Source: Psoroptes ovis
Lineage: Eukaryota > Arthropoda > Arachnida > Sarcoptiformes > Psoroptidae
Reading direction: 5' to 3'
DNA: 64,000 nucleotides
Assembly: GCA_002943765.1 (NCBI GenBank)
Contig: PQWQ01000035.1
Coordinates: 62,001-126,000, forward strand
The translations under genes and the position numbers were made by a program. The number at the start of each line of letters is the position of its first letter. Position 1 is the first letter of the stretch. This document shows positions 1 to 10,400 of the stretch, piece after piece. The notes under the pieces were generated by a model. That model had not been told where the DNA came from. It did no database searches and saw nothing but the letters and a program-made list of their open reading frames with translations.

Positions 1-1
1 C

Positions 2-295
2 AAAGAACTGTATGGTAATGATGAAAATATTCTTCGATGTATGAATGGTATGAATAAATTTGTATCAAAATATACAAATAATAATATCGATCAAGTAATC
101 GATACAATGGTCAAATGTTGTACGCTGAAATATCCAAAATTATATTATCGTTGTTGTTCATATGCTGAAATAATACTTATATGGGCTGCATCACATTTAC
201 CCGAATTATTATTGGATTTCATATTTTTCATTAATAATTATTTATTATATTGGAAATTTAATATTAAATTTGAAAAACATGTTTATGATATTTAA
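2..295 (+). CDS. short-chain dehydrogenase/reductase, C-terminal part (cut by window edge)
   Basis: The frame is open from the left edge to a TAA at 293-295, giving about 97 residues. It is clearly a paralogue of the C-terminus of the next gene: both contain the string YYRCCSY followed by a hydrophobic stretch beginning SH-L/M-PE. By this similarity it is the end of an SDR9C-type enzyme (retinol dehydrogenase / 17-beta-hydroxysteroid dehydrogenase group), whose C-terminal segment usually forms a membrane-associated or substrate-closing helix. The Rossmann core lies outside the window, so activity cannot be judged. It sits head to tail with its paralogue, indicating a local tandem duplication. 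A family-1 foldback element begins only 13 bp after the stop, so it must lie in the 3'UTR or polyadenylation region. Confidence 0.75.
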   Translation, partial: KELYGNDENILRCMNGMNKFVSKYTNNNIDQVIDTMVKCCTLKYPKLYYRCCSYAEIILIWAASHLPELLLDFIFFINNYLLYWKFNIKFEKHVYDI

Positions 296-308
296 TGAAT
301 TATTATTA

Positions 309-388
309 TTGGGTCGTACGAAAAGTTCTTGTCGATTTTTCAATTATTTTCTACGATATAATCGGCAAAAACTTTTCGGACAACCCAA
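309..388. mobile_element. family-1 MITE (80 bp, mariner-type ends), copy 1
   Basis: An exactly 80 bp segment flanked by TA on both sides. The left end TTGGGTCGTACGAAAAG and right end CTTTTCGGACAACCCAA are inverted repeats, and most of the element folds back on itself. It belongs with seven similar copies in this window. It starts 13 bp after the stop codon at 295, so it is probably in the mature or precursor 3'UTR. No transposase is encoded. Confidence 0.85.
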
Positions 389-871
389 TATATTCATTCA
401 ATTGATCATCATTCATCAAATTATTGTTAATCAAATTTCATATAAATTATTTATTTTGATTATATTTCAAACACAAATGTGCATTCATCCCAATCAAATA
501 CAATGAATACAAGGAAAAAATAAATTTGATTAAGGATGCTATTTGAAAAACGTACACACAAACATAACGCATTTTATTTTAGTTTTTTATTTACGTTGAT
601 ATATTTACAATTGAAATAAATCAATTGATTTAGATTTCGAGAAATGGTACATATGTACCATTACAAACGATCATATTAATTATTTATTGTATTTTATTAT
701 TATTATTATTGTTATTGCCAAGGCCCCACCTTTAATTTTATCAAATTTGATAAAATTAAATGGGAAAAATTAATATTTTTTTTATTTGATTTGATTTCAT
801 TTCAATCAAATTGAATATCCTGCTTGAATCTATCCATTTTGTAGAATTAGTGTTATTCAAATGAATCAAAT
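389..871. other. intergenic spacer
   Basis: AT-rich DNA between the two SDR paralogues. Beyond the MITE just upstream I see only homopolymer and ATT-type simple sequence, and a small inverted repeat near 733-761 built on ATCAAATTTGAT. A five-codon upstream ORF (ATG at 861) ends in a TGA that overlaps the ATG at 872 of the downstream gene, an arrangement that could damp initiation. Confidence 0.5.
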
Positions 872-2039
872 ATGACAACTGATCAAATATTGAAGAAGTT
901 ATTCAAATATTTTTTGCCAACATTTATATCAGTATATTTGATTTGGTTCATATGGAATCCAGTTATTTTCAATCAACTTTGTATAATAGCCGCATTATCA
1001 ATTATATCATGGACTATTGCTTATTATTTTTATGAAACATTAAATCAAGAAACAATTGATCCGACTGGTAAAATTGTATTAGTCACTGGTTGTGATACTG
1101 GTTTCGGTAATCGTACAGCATTTCGTTTAGATCAACTGGGTTTTCATGTATTTGCCGGTGTATTGTTTCCTGATGGTGAAGGTGCTCAGCAATTAAGAGA
1201 AAAATGTTCAAAACGTTTACGAATAATTCGTATGGATGTTACGAAACCAGATGAAGTAACAAACGTTATCGAAGAAATTGAAAAAACTAATCTACCCTTG
1301 TGGGCATTAGTTAACAATGCTGGTATCGCTGTTTCAATTCCATTCGATTGGGGTAATGATATTGATGCCCATCGAAAAATATTTGATGTTAATCTATTCG
1401 GTTTGATTCGCTGTACTAAATATTGTATGCCATTATTGCGTAAATCAAATGGCAGAGTCATTAATATAGCTAGTGCTGCTGGTAAGTTTGAATCAATTAT
1501 AATTGGAAATTATAAATTATAATTTTGAATTTTTTTGCTTTGACAATTAAATAGCACGCATACAAGCAGCAGATTTATCACATTATTGTATGGCAAAGCA
1601 TAGTGTGCGCGTATTTTCAGATTGTATGAGACGTGAATTAATTGATACTGATATAAAAATAATCACAATTGAACCATCATTTTATCGAACAGAAATTATT
1701 AATGAAAAAGATTTATGCGATAGACGACAACGATATTACGATGAAACACCATCAAATATCAAAGAATCGTATGGAGAAAAATATTTAGTATATTTGAATG
1801 TTAAAAGCAAAAAAGTCGATAAAATGATGAAATATCGAATAGATGATGTTGTCGATTCAATCATTGATGGAATAATTCGTTGCTATCCGAAATATTATTA
1901 TCGCTGTTGTAGTTATTCGGAAATCTTTAGCCTATGGGGCTTGAGTCATATGCCAGAGATTATTTTTGATTATTTATCAACGATTGGAAACAGAAAGCTA
2001 ATGAGAAAAATCAAATGTGGACCATATGCCCAATCATGA
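872..2039 (+). CDS. SDR9C-type short-chain dehydrogenase (retinol / 17-beta-hydroxysteroid dehydrogenase-like)
   Basis: Two exons, 872-1481 and 1555-2039, joined across a 73 bp GT-AG intron, encode about 364 residues. The join restores the reading ASAARIQAADLSHYCMAKHS. An N-terminal hydrophobic region of two helices (residues about 10-55) precedes the core, suggesting anchoring in the ER membrane. The Rossmann cofactor motif TGCDTGFG is near residue 75, NNAG near residue 150, and the catalytic YCMAK (YxxxK) follows the intron with Ser in the preceding strand. Family members oxidise or reduce retinoids and steroids with NAD(P)(H); the substrate here is not predictable. A truncated paralogue lies immediately upstream. 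An AATAAA about 40 bp after the stop is a plausible polyadenylation signal. Confidence 0.9.
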
Positions 2040-2577
2040 AAAAAATTGATAAATTACAATGGACAATCTCTCTCAAAAATAAATTTCATATCTTATAACT
2101 CATTATGATCGAAAACAATTAATTCAAAAATTTAAATAAAATTCAACTTACCCGAGATTGATTGGCGAAAATCATTAAAAATCACACATGTGTTTTTTTT
2201 CGAATTTTGAAAAATTTTGTCAGTACTTACACAGTATGAATTTGGCAAAAACAAAACACATGTTTACAAATTTTTTTTTGACACTTGTTGATTGATTGAT
2301 TTTTCACAAATTTCACAAGGTAAGAATTTTAATTTTAAATTATACTTACTAATTAATGGAATCAATCAGATACATGATAATGAATTACCAAGTTTCGTTT
2401 TTTTCACATAATTATCATCACTTATTGATTTCTAAATTAAAATTCATAAATCTCTTTGATGAGCAAATTTGATCAAGATGATCATCTTTCATTTCAATTT
2501 GTACAGATACGGAGATTACAAAATTAATTCTTTGATTTTAATTCCATTTTTTTTCTTTAGTCTTCCATTGAGTGATC
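2040..2577. other. intergenic / probable 5'UTR region of PEX2
   Basis: No coding signal. A T-rich tract ending in TTTCTTTAG near 2551-2560 looks like a splice acceptor 17 bp before the PEX2 ATG, so a 5'UTR intron is possible. The rest is AT-rich spacer including the 3' end of the SDR gene. Confidence 0.4.
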
Positions 2578-3472
2578 ATGTCCTTGTCCAAAAATCAACA
2601 TTATGTAAGACGAGCAATTCAGGTATGGTTGAAAAAATTTGAAATTCAGATCATTGACTACCAAATCTTTTTTTCGATCATTCAAGCTCGATTCGATGAC
2701 GTTGGATGATAATTTTGTAAATATTATCATATCAAAGATATTATCTGCATTCGATCATTCATCATTTAATCTATTTCGTAATGAATTGAAATTATTATTA
2801 CAATTAATATTATGGTATTGCAAAACATATCAAAATAATACAACAATAAGTTTCGATATTTATAAATGTCATTATCAGTACCCGCTATCGTTCGGACAAA
2901 AATTATCATTTATACTTAAATTCTTAATACAATACATGCAAGAATATTTGGATCAATATTCAAACAGTTTGAATAATAATAAATTCATTAAATTTATCGG
3001 AAAATTCCTGCTATATTATCGTGTTTTGGATGTTTTAATTTTATATTCATTCATCTACAAAGGCTCTAACCGTAATCTACATGAAAAATTGTTCAATATA
3101 CGAATTGTTGGATGTAATCGACAGTCAAACATTCATTCATCATATTCAAATAATGAATTATTATGGAATACAATGATTGAAGTGTTAACATTGCTAATAC
3201 CATTCATAATGAACACATCATTTTATTCCAGTATTAATAGAAGATTAAATTTCGAATCGAATTCTAGCATAGCAAAATATTCATTGGAAAATAAACCAAA
3301 TCATTGTAAGATATGCCACAAACCGGCTGTTAATGCTAAATCGATAGCAAATTGTAAACATGTTTATTGTTATTTTTGTTTGCTAAATGATTTCAATCTA
3401 AATCAATTGTTCAAGTGTAATGACTGCAATACATCAATTAATTCATTGCATATGTTGAAAAATAGATTTTGA
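2578..3472 (+). CDS. PEX2: peroxisome biogenesis factor 2 (peroxin-2, RING E3)
   Basis: Exon 1 is 2578-2622 (ATG to CAG) and exon 2 is 2687-3472, with a 64 bp GT-AG intron. The join gives RRAIQLDSMTLDDN, which aligns with the RISQLDALEL segment I know from animal PEX2. The protein is about 276 residues, close to the usual 300. The Pex2/Pex12 membrane region includes the signature-like ELLWNTMIEVLTLLIPF near residue 180. A C-terminal C3HC4 RING follows (HCKICHKP, CKHVYCYFC, CNDC), with all zinc ligands visible. PEX2, PEX10 and PEX12 form the peroxisomal ubiquitin ligase that modifies the import receptor PEX5 for recycling. The same exon-2 frame extends slightly upstream only from a non-ATG codon, so the spliced start is preferred. 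Confidence 0.88.
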
Positions 3473-3521
3473 TATTAAAAAAAAAAGAAAAAACAAAAAA
3501 GAAAACAATATTAAAATTTAA

Positions 3522-3592
3522 TGCGTCGTCCGGGAATCGAACCCGGGCCGCCCGCGTGGCAGGCGAGCATTCTACCACTGAACCAACGACGC
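3522..3592 (-). tRNA. tRNA-Gly (anticodon GCC)
   Basis: The reverse strand folds as a complete 71-base cloverleaf. The acceptor stem is GCGTCGT/ACGACGC with discriminator A. The A box is TGGTTCAGTGG and the B box GGTTCGATTCC. The anticodon loop CTGCCAC carries GCC. It closely matches the animal tRNA-Gly(GCC) consensus and has no intron. T-rich runs follow on the minus strand and would terminate RNA polymerase III. It lies 49 bp beyond the PEX2 stop, transcribed towards it. Confidence 0.97.
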
Positions 3593-4347
3593 TCACTGAT
3601 GATATAATGAAATGCTTCTCCATTACTTAACCCAGCACAACTCAAGGACTTTTAATCATAAATCCCAAGCAACAAGTTATCCTTCTTAAGTATTACATTT
3701 CACAAGCCTCGTTTTACACTGTCCATAAATATTTAGTCTTGATTTTAGGTATTAAAGGATTATCTTCGAAGAAAACTTACTTCAATTTTGTTCACATAAT
3801 TAATCATTATCTCATTATAATCAAATCATTGAATTATTCATAATTAAATCTGTCAAATTTGATTCAAATTTCAACTTTGCAATACTGACGCTGTTTCGGT
3901 TAGCATTGATTTTCAAAACATAGCTAAATCATGTTTACAATGAACAGACAAGTTGTTTACATTGAAAAATGATCGATGATAGATGAGTTTTAATTCATTT
4001 TTATGCGTGTTTGTGTGATCGAAAAAAAAACAAAATTTGAATACTTGATATATTATACATACGTACATATGGCAATGATAATTAATAAATATTTAATAGA
4101 AAACATCTTGAAACACACATTCGATTGCAGCTCAAAAATATCTCTGATTCTAAATCACTATGGCTACAAATAAAATATTTTTGTAAAAATGTTGATTAAT
4201 CACCATTATTTATTGATCATCATAATCATCTGATTGAATCGAATGTTAACTAACATCTAACTGAGTCCATTCAATATTAAGAAATATTCCTTATTTATCT
4301 TCAATTGAACTTTGGTGAAATCATTCTGATCAATTTAAGAAAACCAA
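3593..4347. other. intergenic spacer
   Basis: AT-rich DNA between the tRNA gene and the next coding region. I see no exon-like open stretch, repeat family member or second tRNA. It must contain the upstream region of the tRNA gene and the promoter of the following membrane-protein gene. Confidence 0.4.
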
Positions 4348-4854
4348 ATGATGGCCGATTGTTGTGATCAAGTTGAAAACAATGCACGCAACGGAATGGA
4401 AACCATTGGTTTAACATTGTCAACATTACGAAATTTATTAACAGTGATCAATGGTGTCATAATAATATTTGGCTTTTATTTCGTAATTACAGGCAAAAAT
4501 CTGGCCTATGAACCTTTGGAACAAATTCGACCATGGTTTCGTATTTCGTTCGGTATATTAATCGTCGTATGGTCAATTTTTGGTCTTATATCGATAATTT
4601 GGTACAATAAAAAATTCAAATTACAATTACAATTGTTATATTATTATATCGTTGGCGTTATTTTAATATTATTATCATCGGTGGTATTATCATCGATTTA
4701 TATACGAAATATTGATAAATGGGATTGGATATTTATTGTTGCATCTGTATTAATATCGATATTATTATTACTTTTGGCTACATTATATGCATATACCCTC
4801 AAAAGAACACGTATATTACGTCGTTTTCAAAAATTTCGATTCATATCCATATGA
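4348..4854 (+). CDS. small four-helix membrane protein, unrecognised
   Basis: A single exon of 168 residues beginning MMADCCDQVENNAR. Four strongly hydrophobic segments lie near residues 25-50, 62-85, 93-117 and 124-150. Charged links are short and the tail is basic (KRTRILRRFQKF), which predicts a cytosolic C-terminus. The topology resembles MARVEL or tetraspan proteins, but no diagnostic tetraspanin CCG motif or claudin W-GLW-C-C motif is visible. I do not recognise the family. It is convergent with the nucleotidyltransferase gene, with only 16 bp between the two stop codons. The first ATG is followed at once by a second, and either could be used. Confidence 0.7.
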   Translation: MMADCCDQVENNARNGMETIGLTLSTLRNLLTVINGVIIIFGFYFVITGKNLAYEPLEQIRPWFRISFGILIVVWSIFGLISIIWYNKKFKLQLQLLYYYIVGVILILLSSVVLSSIYIRNIDKWDWIFIVASVLISILLLLLATLYAYTLKRTRILRRFQKFRFISI

Positions 4855-4870
4855 ATATGAATATTCAAAA

Positions 4871-6828
4871 TCATTTTTTCGAACAAATACATAATCGATT
4901 CTGTATAAATGATCGTAGATAGCTTAAATTATGTTTATCAACGAACAAATCAAAATAACCAAAGTATTTACTTTCATGACGAAATATCAACTTGGAATCG
5001 AACATTACTTTGATCGAATCTGATTGTTTTGTATTATTATGATCAGCATTTGAACCACTCTTAATCTTTTTTGCAAGACCATCACCTTCATTATTATTAT
5101 TCGAAGGATTATTTTTATTTTTATCATTTTTACCAACCGTATTGATCGATGAAGAATTGCTGGGACCAGGATTATTCGGGACTTGTTGATGATGATTTTT
5201 TAACTCCTTCGTGATTTTATTTTTTAATGATCTTCGAATTTTTAATTTATCTTGAACTGATGATTCTATTAATAATTTACAAATTTTAATTGATTTTTTT
5301 CGCATGTTCATATCAATATTCAGTGTTAATGTTTCTTTGAATCTATCTATTGTAATCAGCTGATCAATTTCCAATAAGTTGAAACTTTGAATCTTTTTTT
5401 TGATGGGGATTTTTTTCTCATACAAATCGCCGAATATTTTCAAAATCAATTGACAATGATACGCAATAAAATTGATGAATAAATTTCCATCAACATTAGT
5501 GATGCCAAGATGTTTGATAATAATACATTTACATGGTATTATGGGATGAATTTTTTGATCATTCGATTTTGATTCAATATTGAGAAGAAATTTTTGAAAT
5601 GTTTTAACATCATTGAAATTGTTGCGACTTTTGAGCTGATACTTTTCACAAAGACGTACAAATTCAACGATTTTAACAAATGAAACTCGATTCGACAGGT
5701 TTCTTGCCAATTCGAATGGGTCTTCAATCGACAACATTCCATTCATGGGGAATTCATATTTACCGCCAACAATTTGTTCAATAAATTCATTTTTACGTAC
5801 GGAACGTCCCAGGCGAACACTAATCACATGATTATACAAGTCGAATTGTGAGTAAAAATGAAAAAATTTCCATAATAATTCAAATATGGATTGATTACAA
5901 TGTTCAATACTGATCAATGATTTACATTTGTCCCCAATTAATTGCTTAAAGTCTTCTGGATCAGTTCGAAAAAAATGATCACAAAAATCGATATTCATTT
6001 GCTCGATTGGGGCAATCAATTTCTCTGATTGAAAAAAATACAATACCAACATTGTAAATGTGTAAGAATTCATACCATCATAACAAATCAGATTGTTTAG
6101 TTTAGCCCATAACCTTAATAGAATGGTCAACGATTGAAATTGTGGACAATATTCACATAAATAATTCAAAAATATTGAATTATAAATACCGAATGGATTC
6201 GTTACATTTATATCACATTCAATCATTCGAGAATTGCTAATATTATTATTATTCATAGGGGTTCCTCCTGCTTTATTTTTACCCATATTAGTACGTGGTT
6301 TCAATTTAATAATTGGACATTTGGCATCGATATAAAGGACCATGAATAAATTTCGAAGTTTATCTCGAAACAGCTTTTTCAATAGTAATAATATTTTTTT
6401 AGCATTTTCATTCGATAATTGATTAATTGATTTTTGGCCATTCATACCATTGGTAGTGAATAAACGTATATGAAAATCAATATCCGAATCAAAAATGCCA
6501 AGACCAGTTTTTGTTGAACCAAAATCAAACAGCTGACAATCGTATGAATTATTTCGTAATATTTCTTGAAATATTACACGTATTATTTCTCGTTTACTTA
6601 AATCTTGTTCATTCAATTTGATTGTTTGGATGAAATTATATAAATCAGATTCTTTCAACTTTGTTTGTTCGTTTGTTATTTGATTTTTCCATACATCTCT
6701 AAATGAATTAAATTTAAATTATTTGAAATTTCTTGGTCATTTCAATGAAAATAGACATACTTTAAATTCAAATTTCTGATCGAAAACAATTCACGATAAA
6801 ATTGATAATCATTCATCGTTACATCCAT
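4871..6828 (-). CDS. non-canonical poly(A)/terminal uridylyl transferase (TUT1 / Star-PAP-like)
   Basis: Exon 1 (6828-6761, MDVTMNDYQFYREL) is spliced over a 62 bp intron to exon 2 (6698-4871), giving about 631 residues. The nucleotidyltransferase core has the DNA-polymerase-beta-like motif FGSTKTGLGIFDSDIDF, with the DxD aspartates, and a candidate third aspartate in ECDINVTNPFGIYNS. The central domain has NSYTFTMLVLYFFQ and the PAP-associated region has LLWKFFHFYSQFDLY followed by IEDPFELARNLS, typical of the TUT1 branch. An Asn-rich, lysine-rich linker lies near residues 530-580. Family members add U to U6 snRNA or A to selected mRNAs. The zinc finger and RRM found upstream of the core in vertebrate TUT1 are absent here, so orthology is probable rather than certain. 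Confidence 0.85.
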
Positions 6829-7438
6829 TTTTTGTTGCCGAGCGAGTAATTAATCAAAACAATAACAAATTAAAACTGGAAAATTGATTTATTTGATCTT
6901 TCGTTTAAAATAAACGTTGATAATTCCAAAACAAATAATTAATAAAAATCATTGAGTTAAATTGTTTGATTTAGATAAATGAAAACAAATCTTAGATAAT
7001 CTAAAAAAATAGAAAATCAAATATTTGTTTTGATACAAGGTATGAAATGGGCATTTAATCACATGGTTATTAACTTGCAACGTGTTAATAGAACGTAGAG
7101 ATTTTTTTGAGATTTTAAAATTTTTTGAAATTTCAAAAATTTATTAACATTTTTAATTATCATTTAATTAATTATGATCAAATTATAATTATTTAAAAAA
7201 AATTTACAGTCATTTTATGGAAATCAATTTTTTGAAAAAAAACGAATGATAACAGAATTTATCAACAGAAACATTATCGAAACACACACATTCATACATA
7301 TTTGAATTTGAATAATATTTAAAAGTGAAGGGTAAAATGATTCGATTTTGACCAATTATTTTTCAGTGTAATTTTGAAATTTGAAATTTTTTGATTGACT
7401 AAATTATGTGAATATACATTATTTTTGGTGATTTACTA
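6829..7438. other. intergenic spacer
   Basis: Between two minus-strand genes: upstream region of the nucleotidyltransferase gene and 3' region of the SBF gene. AT-rich with many A and T runs; no coding or RNA signal seen. Confidence 0.4.
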
Positions 7439-10400
7439 CTACTGTAGACAAGCACTGATACGTTCAATCCATTCTTTTGCATCATTCAAATCGAGTGCCA
7501 TAAAATTATAGATACGTTTGGTTAATTGTAACTGTGTGAGATCAGAAATGATTTATTTAAAATATGATCATCAAAACATATTAAATGAATAGATTTACCT
7601 CGAAAATATGTGCATCATTAGTGGACATGACCGATACAACATCACTGAGATCAATATAACCTTTGCAATTAGGGTCAGTTTCCGAGTCATAATAACGTAG
7701 CTGGAAAATAAAATTTAAGGAAAAGAAAGGGTTAAACAATAACAAAATAACCAAGGAAATTAAATAAATAAACTCACCTGATGTTGTGTAGTGTCCAACA
7801 CAAACCATCTTTGTTTCCATGCTTTGAGTAGTGCTCCTTTTTTGAACAGGTAACCTTTAAAGGTACTATTATTATTGCTATAATTATTATTATAACGATA
7901 ATTCAATGATCGTTGTCCAGTGTTGGCACCTGTTCCACCGCCGCCAGCGCCACCACCATGTATGCCACCAGTCGATAAATCATTCGAATGACGAAATTGT
8001 TGATTATCCAAATTTTCATTATCACTATCATCACTATCTAATTGTCTTAAATCATTAAAGTGTTTATTTGTAGTGTTGGTCGTGGTATTATTATTGTTCA
8101 ATTGAGTATTCGATGTTTGCGGTGGTCCTAGGGTCGAATTATTATTAGCTGTGCTTGCGGTTTTCGATTGATTCGATACCGAAGTCGATGTTGTCAACAT
8201 TTTTGGCCGTAAACGATTACATGTATGCGATATACAATCTCGACATTGTTCATGACATATGATACCACATGATATACATTTATAACCAACACAAATACCA
8301 ATCAATAATTGGCAATAATCACATTTGGCCAACGGAGATGAAAAGGTTTCGAATGAATGCGGTGAATGTGATTTCATTTTCAAAAATGAATGGGTATTAA
8401 TGAGGCCAATTGAATATGATGTTGTTGCATCCAACGATAGTTTCATCGATGGTGAACGTAAATCTTTTAAACGTTTATGTTGTGATATTAGTACTGATTC
8501 AATATCGGTTGTGATTGGTATTTCAATTTTATTCCATATTTTTGACCATTTTTGTGTGGTACATTGTAATTCACCTTCCAATAATTTTATTTGATCCAAT
8601 AATTGTATGAAACAATTTGGTAATACATGATCGATTGAATCATATATACCATTGACTATTAAACGTCTGGTTTGATTTTGTTGATTATTATTACTATGAT
8701 TATCCGAATTGATATCCATATCTTCAGTACGATGTCTTTCCATATTCATTACTTCGAGATCATAACTAGGACCATGTGCAAGTTCTTCACCAACATAATA
8801 ATCCCATATACGTAGGGTTGGTAAATTCGAAACAGGTCGTAATACGGCTGCATCACTAAATGATTCTTCAATACTAATAATTGGTACATAATAAAAATTA
8901 TAAAGTATTGGTGATTTAATCCAAACTCGTGTACAATAATCCCAAAATGATGTTCCTAAATAATTGAATGGCATATTCATTGGTGAATTTTTATTCGGAC
9001 TCGAACTGGTCACTGATTGTGCACCGGAATTATCATTAATTATCAACGATTCTTCAGGCAGTTCATCATTTTCATCATCATCTTCGGTTATTAATTTTTT
9101 CAGAATTGAATTGATTTTAATATCATCTTCAATCCAACCACATTCAGACCGGTCTAATTCACAATCTTGTTGGAATGTACGAAAACGACATGACAGATGA
9201 TGATAGGCTAAAAATTTAATAAAATATTGATTAAATTCGAATGATAATGGAAATTGGGAATGTATTTGATGAACAATGTCCAAAAATTGTAAAAACATCG
9301 GAGCGAAACCAGATGATATGGTTGATGCGGTCAAATTGGAACGATGAGTAAAACGATGTCCAAATGCAAGCCATTCTTTTTCGATCAAGGTACGAAAACC
9401 TTCGAACGTTCGATAGTATGGGTCTAAGCATAATTGTGCAACCGATATGATTTGTGGCACGAGGTCGGCGCCATCTTCCAAGCTCAACAATACCGATGAA
9501 CGTCTTATATCGACAATATCAACGATTAATGAAGCTATTTCCATGATGGTTTGTATTTGTTTAAACCAATCGGTCGCGTAGAAATCTTTCAAAAATGTAC
9601 TATTCATAATGTTATCCGATTGTTTCAGTTCTGAAGGTATGCATAGCTTAATTACTTTTTTAAAGCTATTTTTTACATGTCGTACTTCATGCACATCAAT
9701 CGGTATGAAATCATATGAATTAATCATTGTTGATTCATTATTCATTTTATAATTACTATTCATATGTCGCATTGCATTATTTTTTTCACCAATTATACAT
9801 AATGATGAATATTGTTGATGATATTGCTGTGGCTGTTGTTGTTGATTATTGTTCAATGATGTTGAACTAATCGATGATGATTGATTCGGTGATTGAAACG
9901 ATGATGATGCTGTTAGATTCGAATAATCATAATTCGATTCGGACGCTACGAACAATGGTGAACGCTGTTTCAATGGTTGATTCGATAGTGAATTAATTGA
10001 ACTTTTACGTTGATCATAACTATTATTAATCAGTGTATTAGCATTATTGGTCATTGTACGACCCATTGCTTGATTCGACCATCGTTGTAATTGTTTGCCC
10101 ATCGTATGACCGATAGTCGATTTGCCACCCGAAGTTCTTATGGTGTTCATCGCTCTATTAAATGTATTAATACCTCCACCAATGATTCCACCACCACCAC
10201 CAGAACCGCCATTATTTGATGAAATATGTGATTTTTGTGAGATATTACTATTGGACATCTGTGGATGCAAAAATTTACGATATGAATCTGGTGAACTATT
10301 TGAATGTATGCTCGAACAATCAATATCAGACATTCGTTGCATAAAACTATAACGTGATGCTGATTGCTGCTGTTGTGATGATGTCAATTTAGAAATTGTT

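Noticed and set aside
1186..1461. Minus-strand frame of 91 codons inside the SDR gene
   Set aside because: Shadow of the SDR coding strand.
2623..2649. A 27 bp intron in PEX2 (GTATGG...TTCAG)
   Set aside because: Too short and breaks the frame; extending to the acceptor at 2686 gives a 64 bp intron and restores homology.
3438..3623. Minus-strand open frame of 61 codons
   Set aside because: It runs through the tRNA-Gly gene, which fully explains the sequence.
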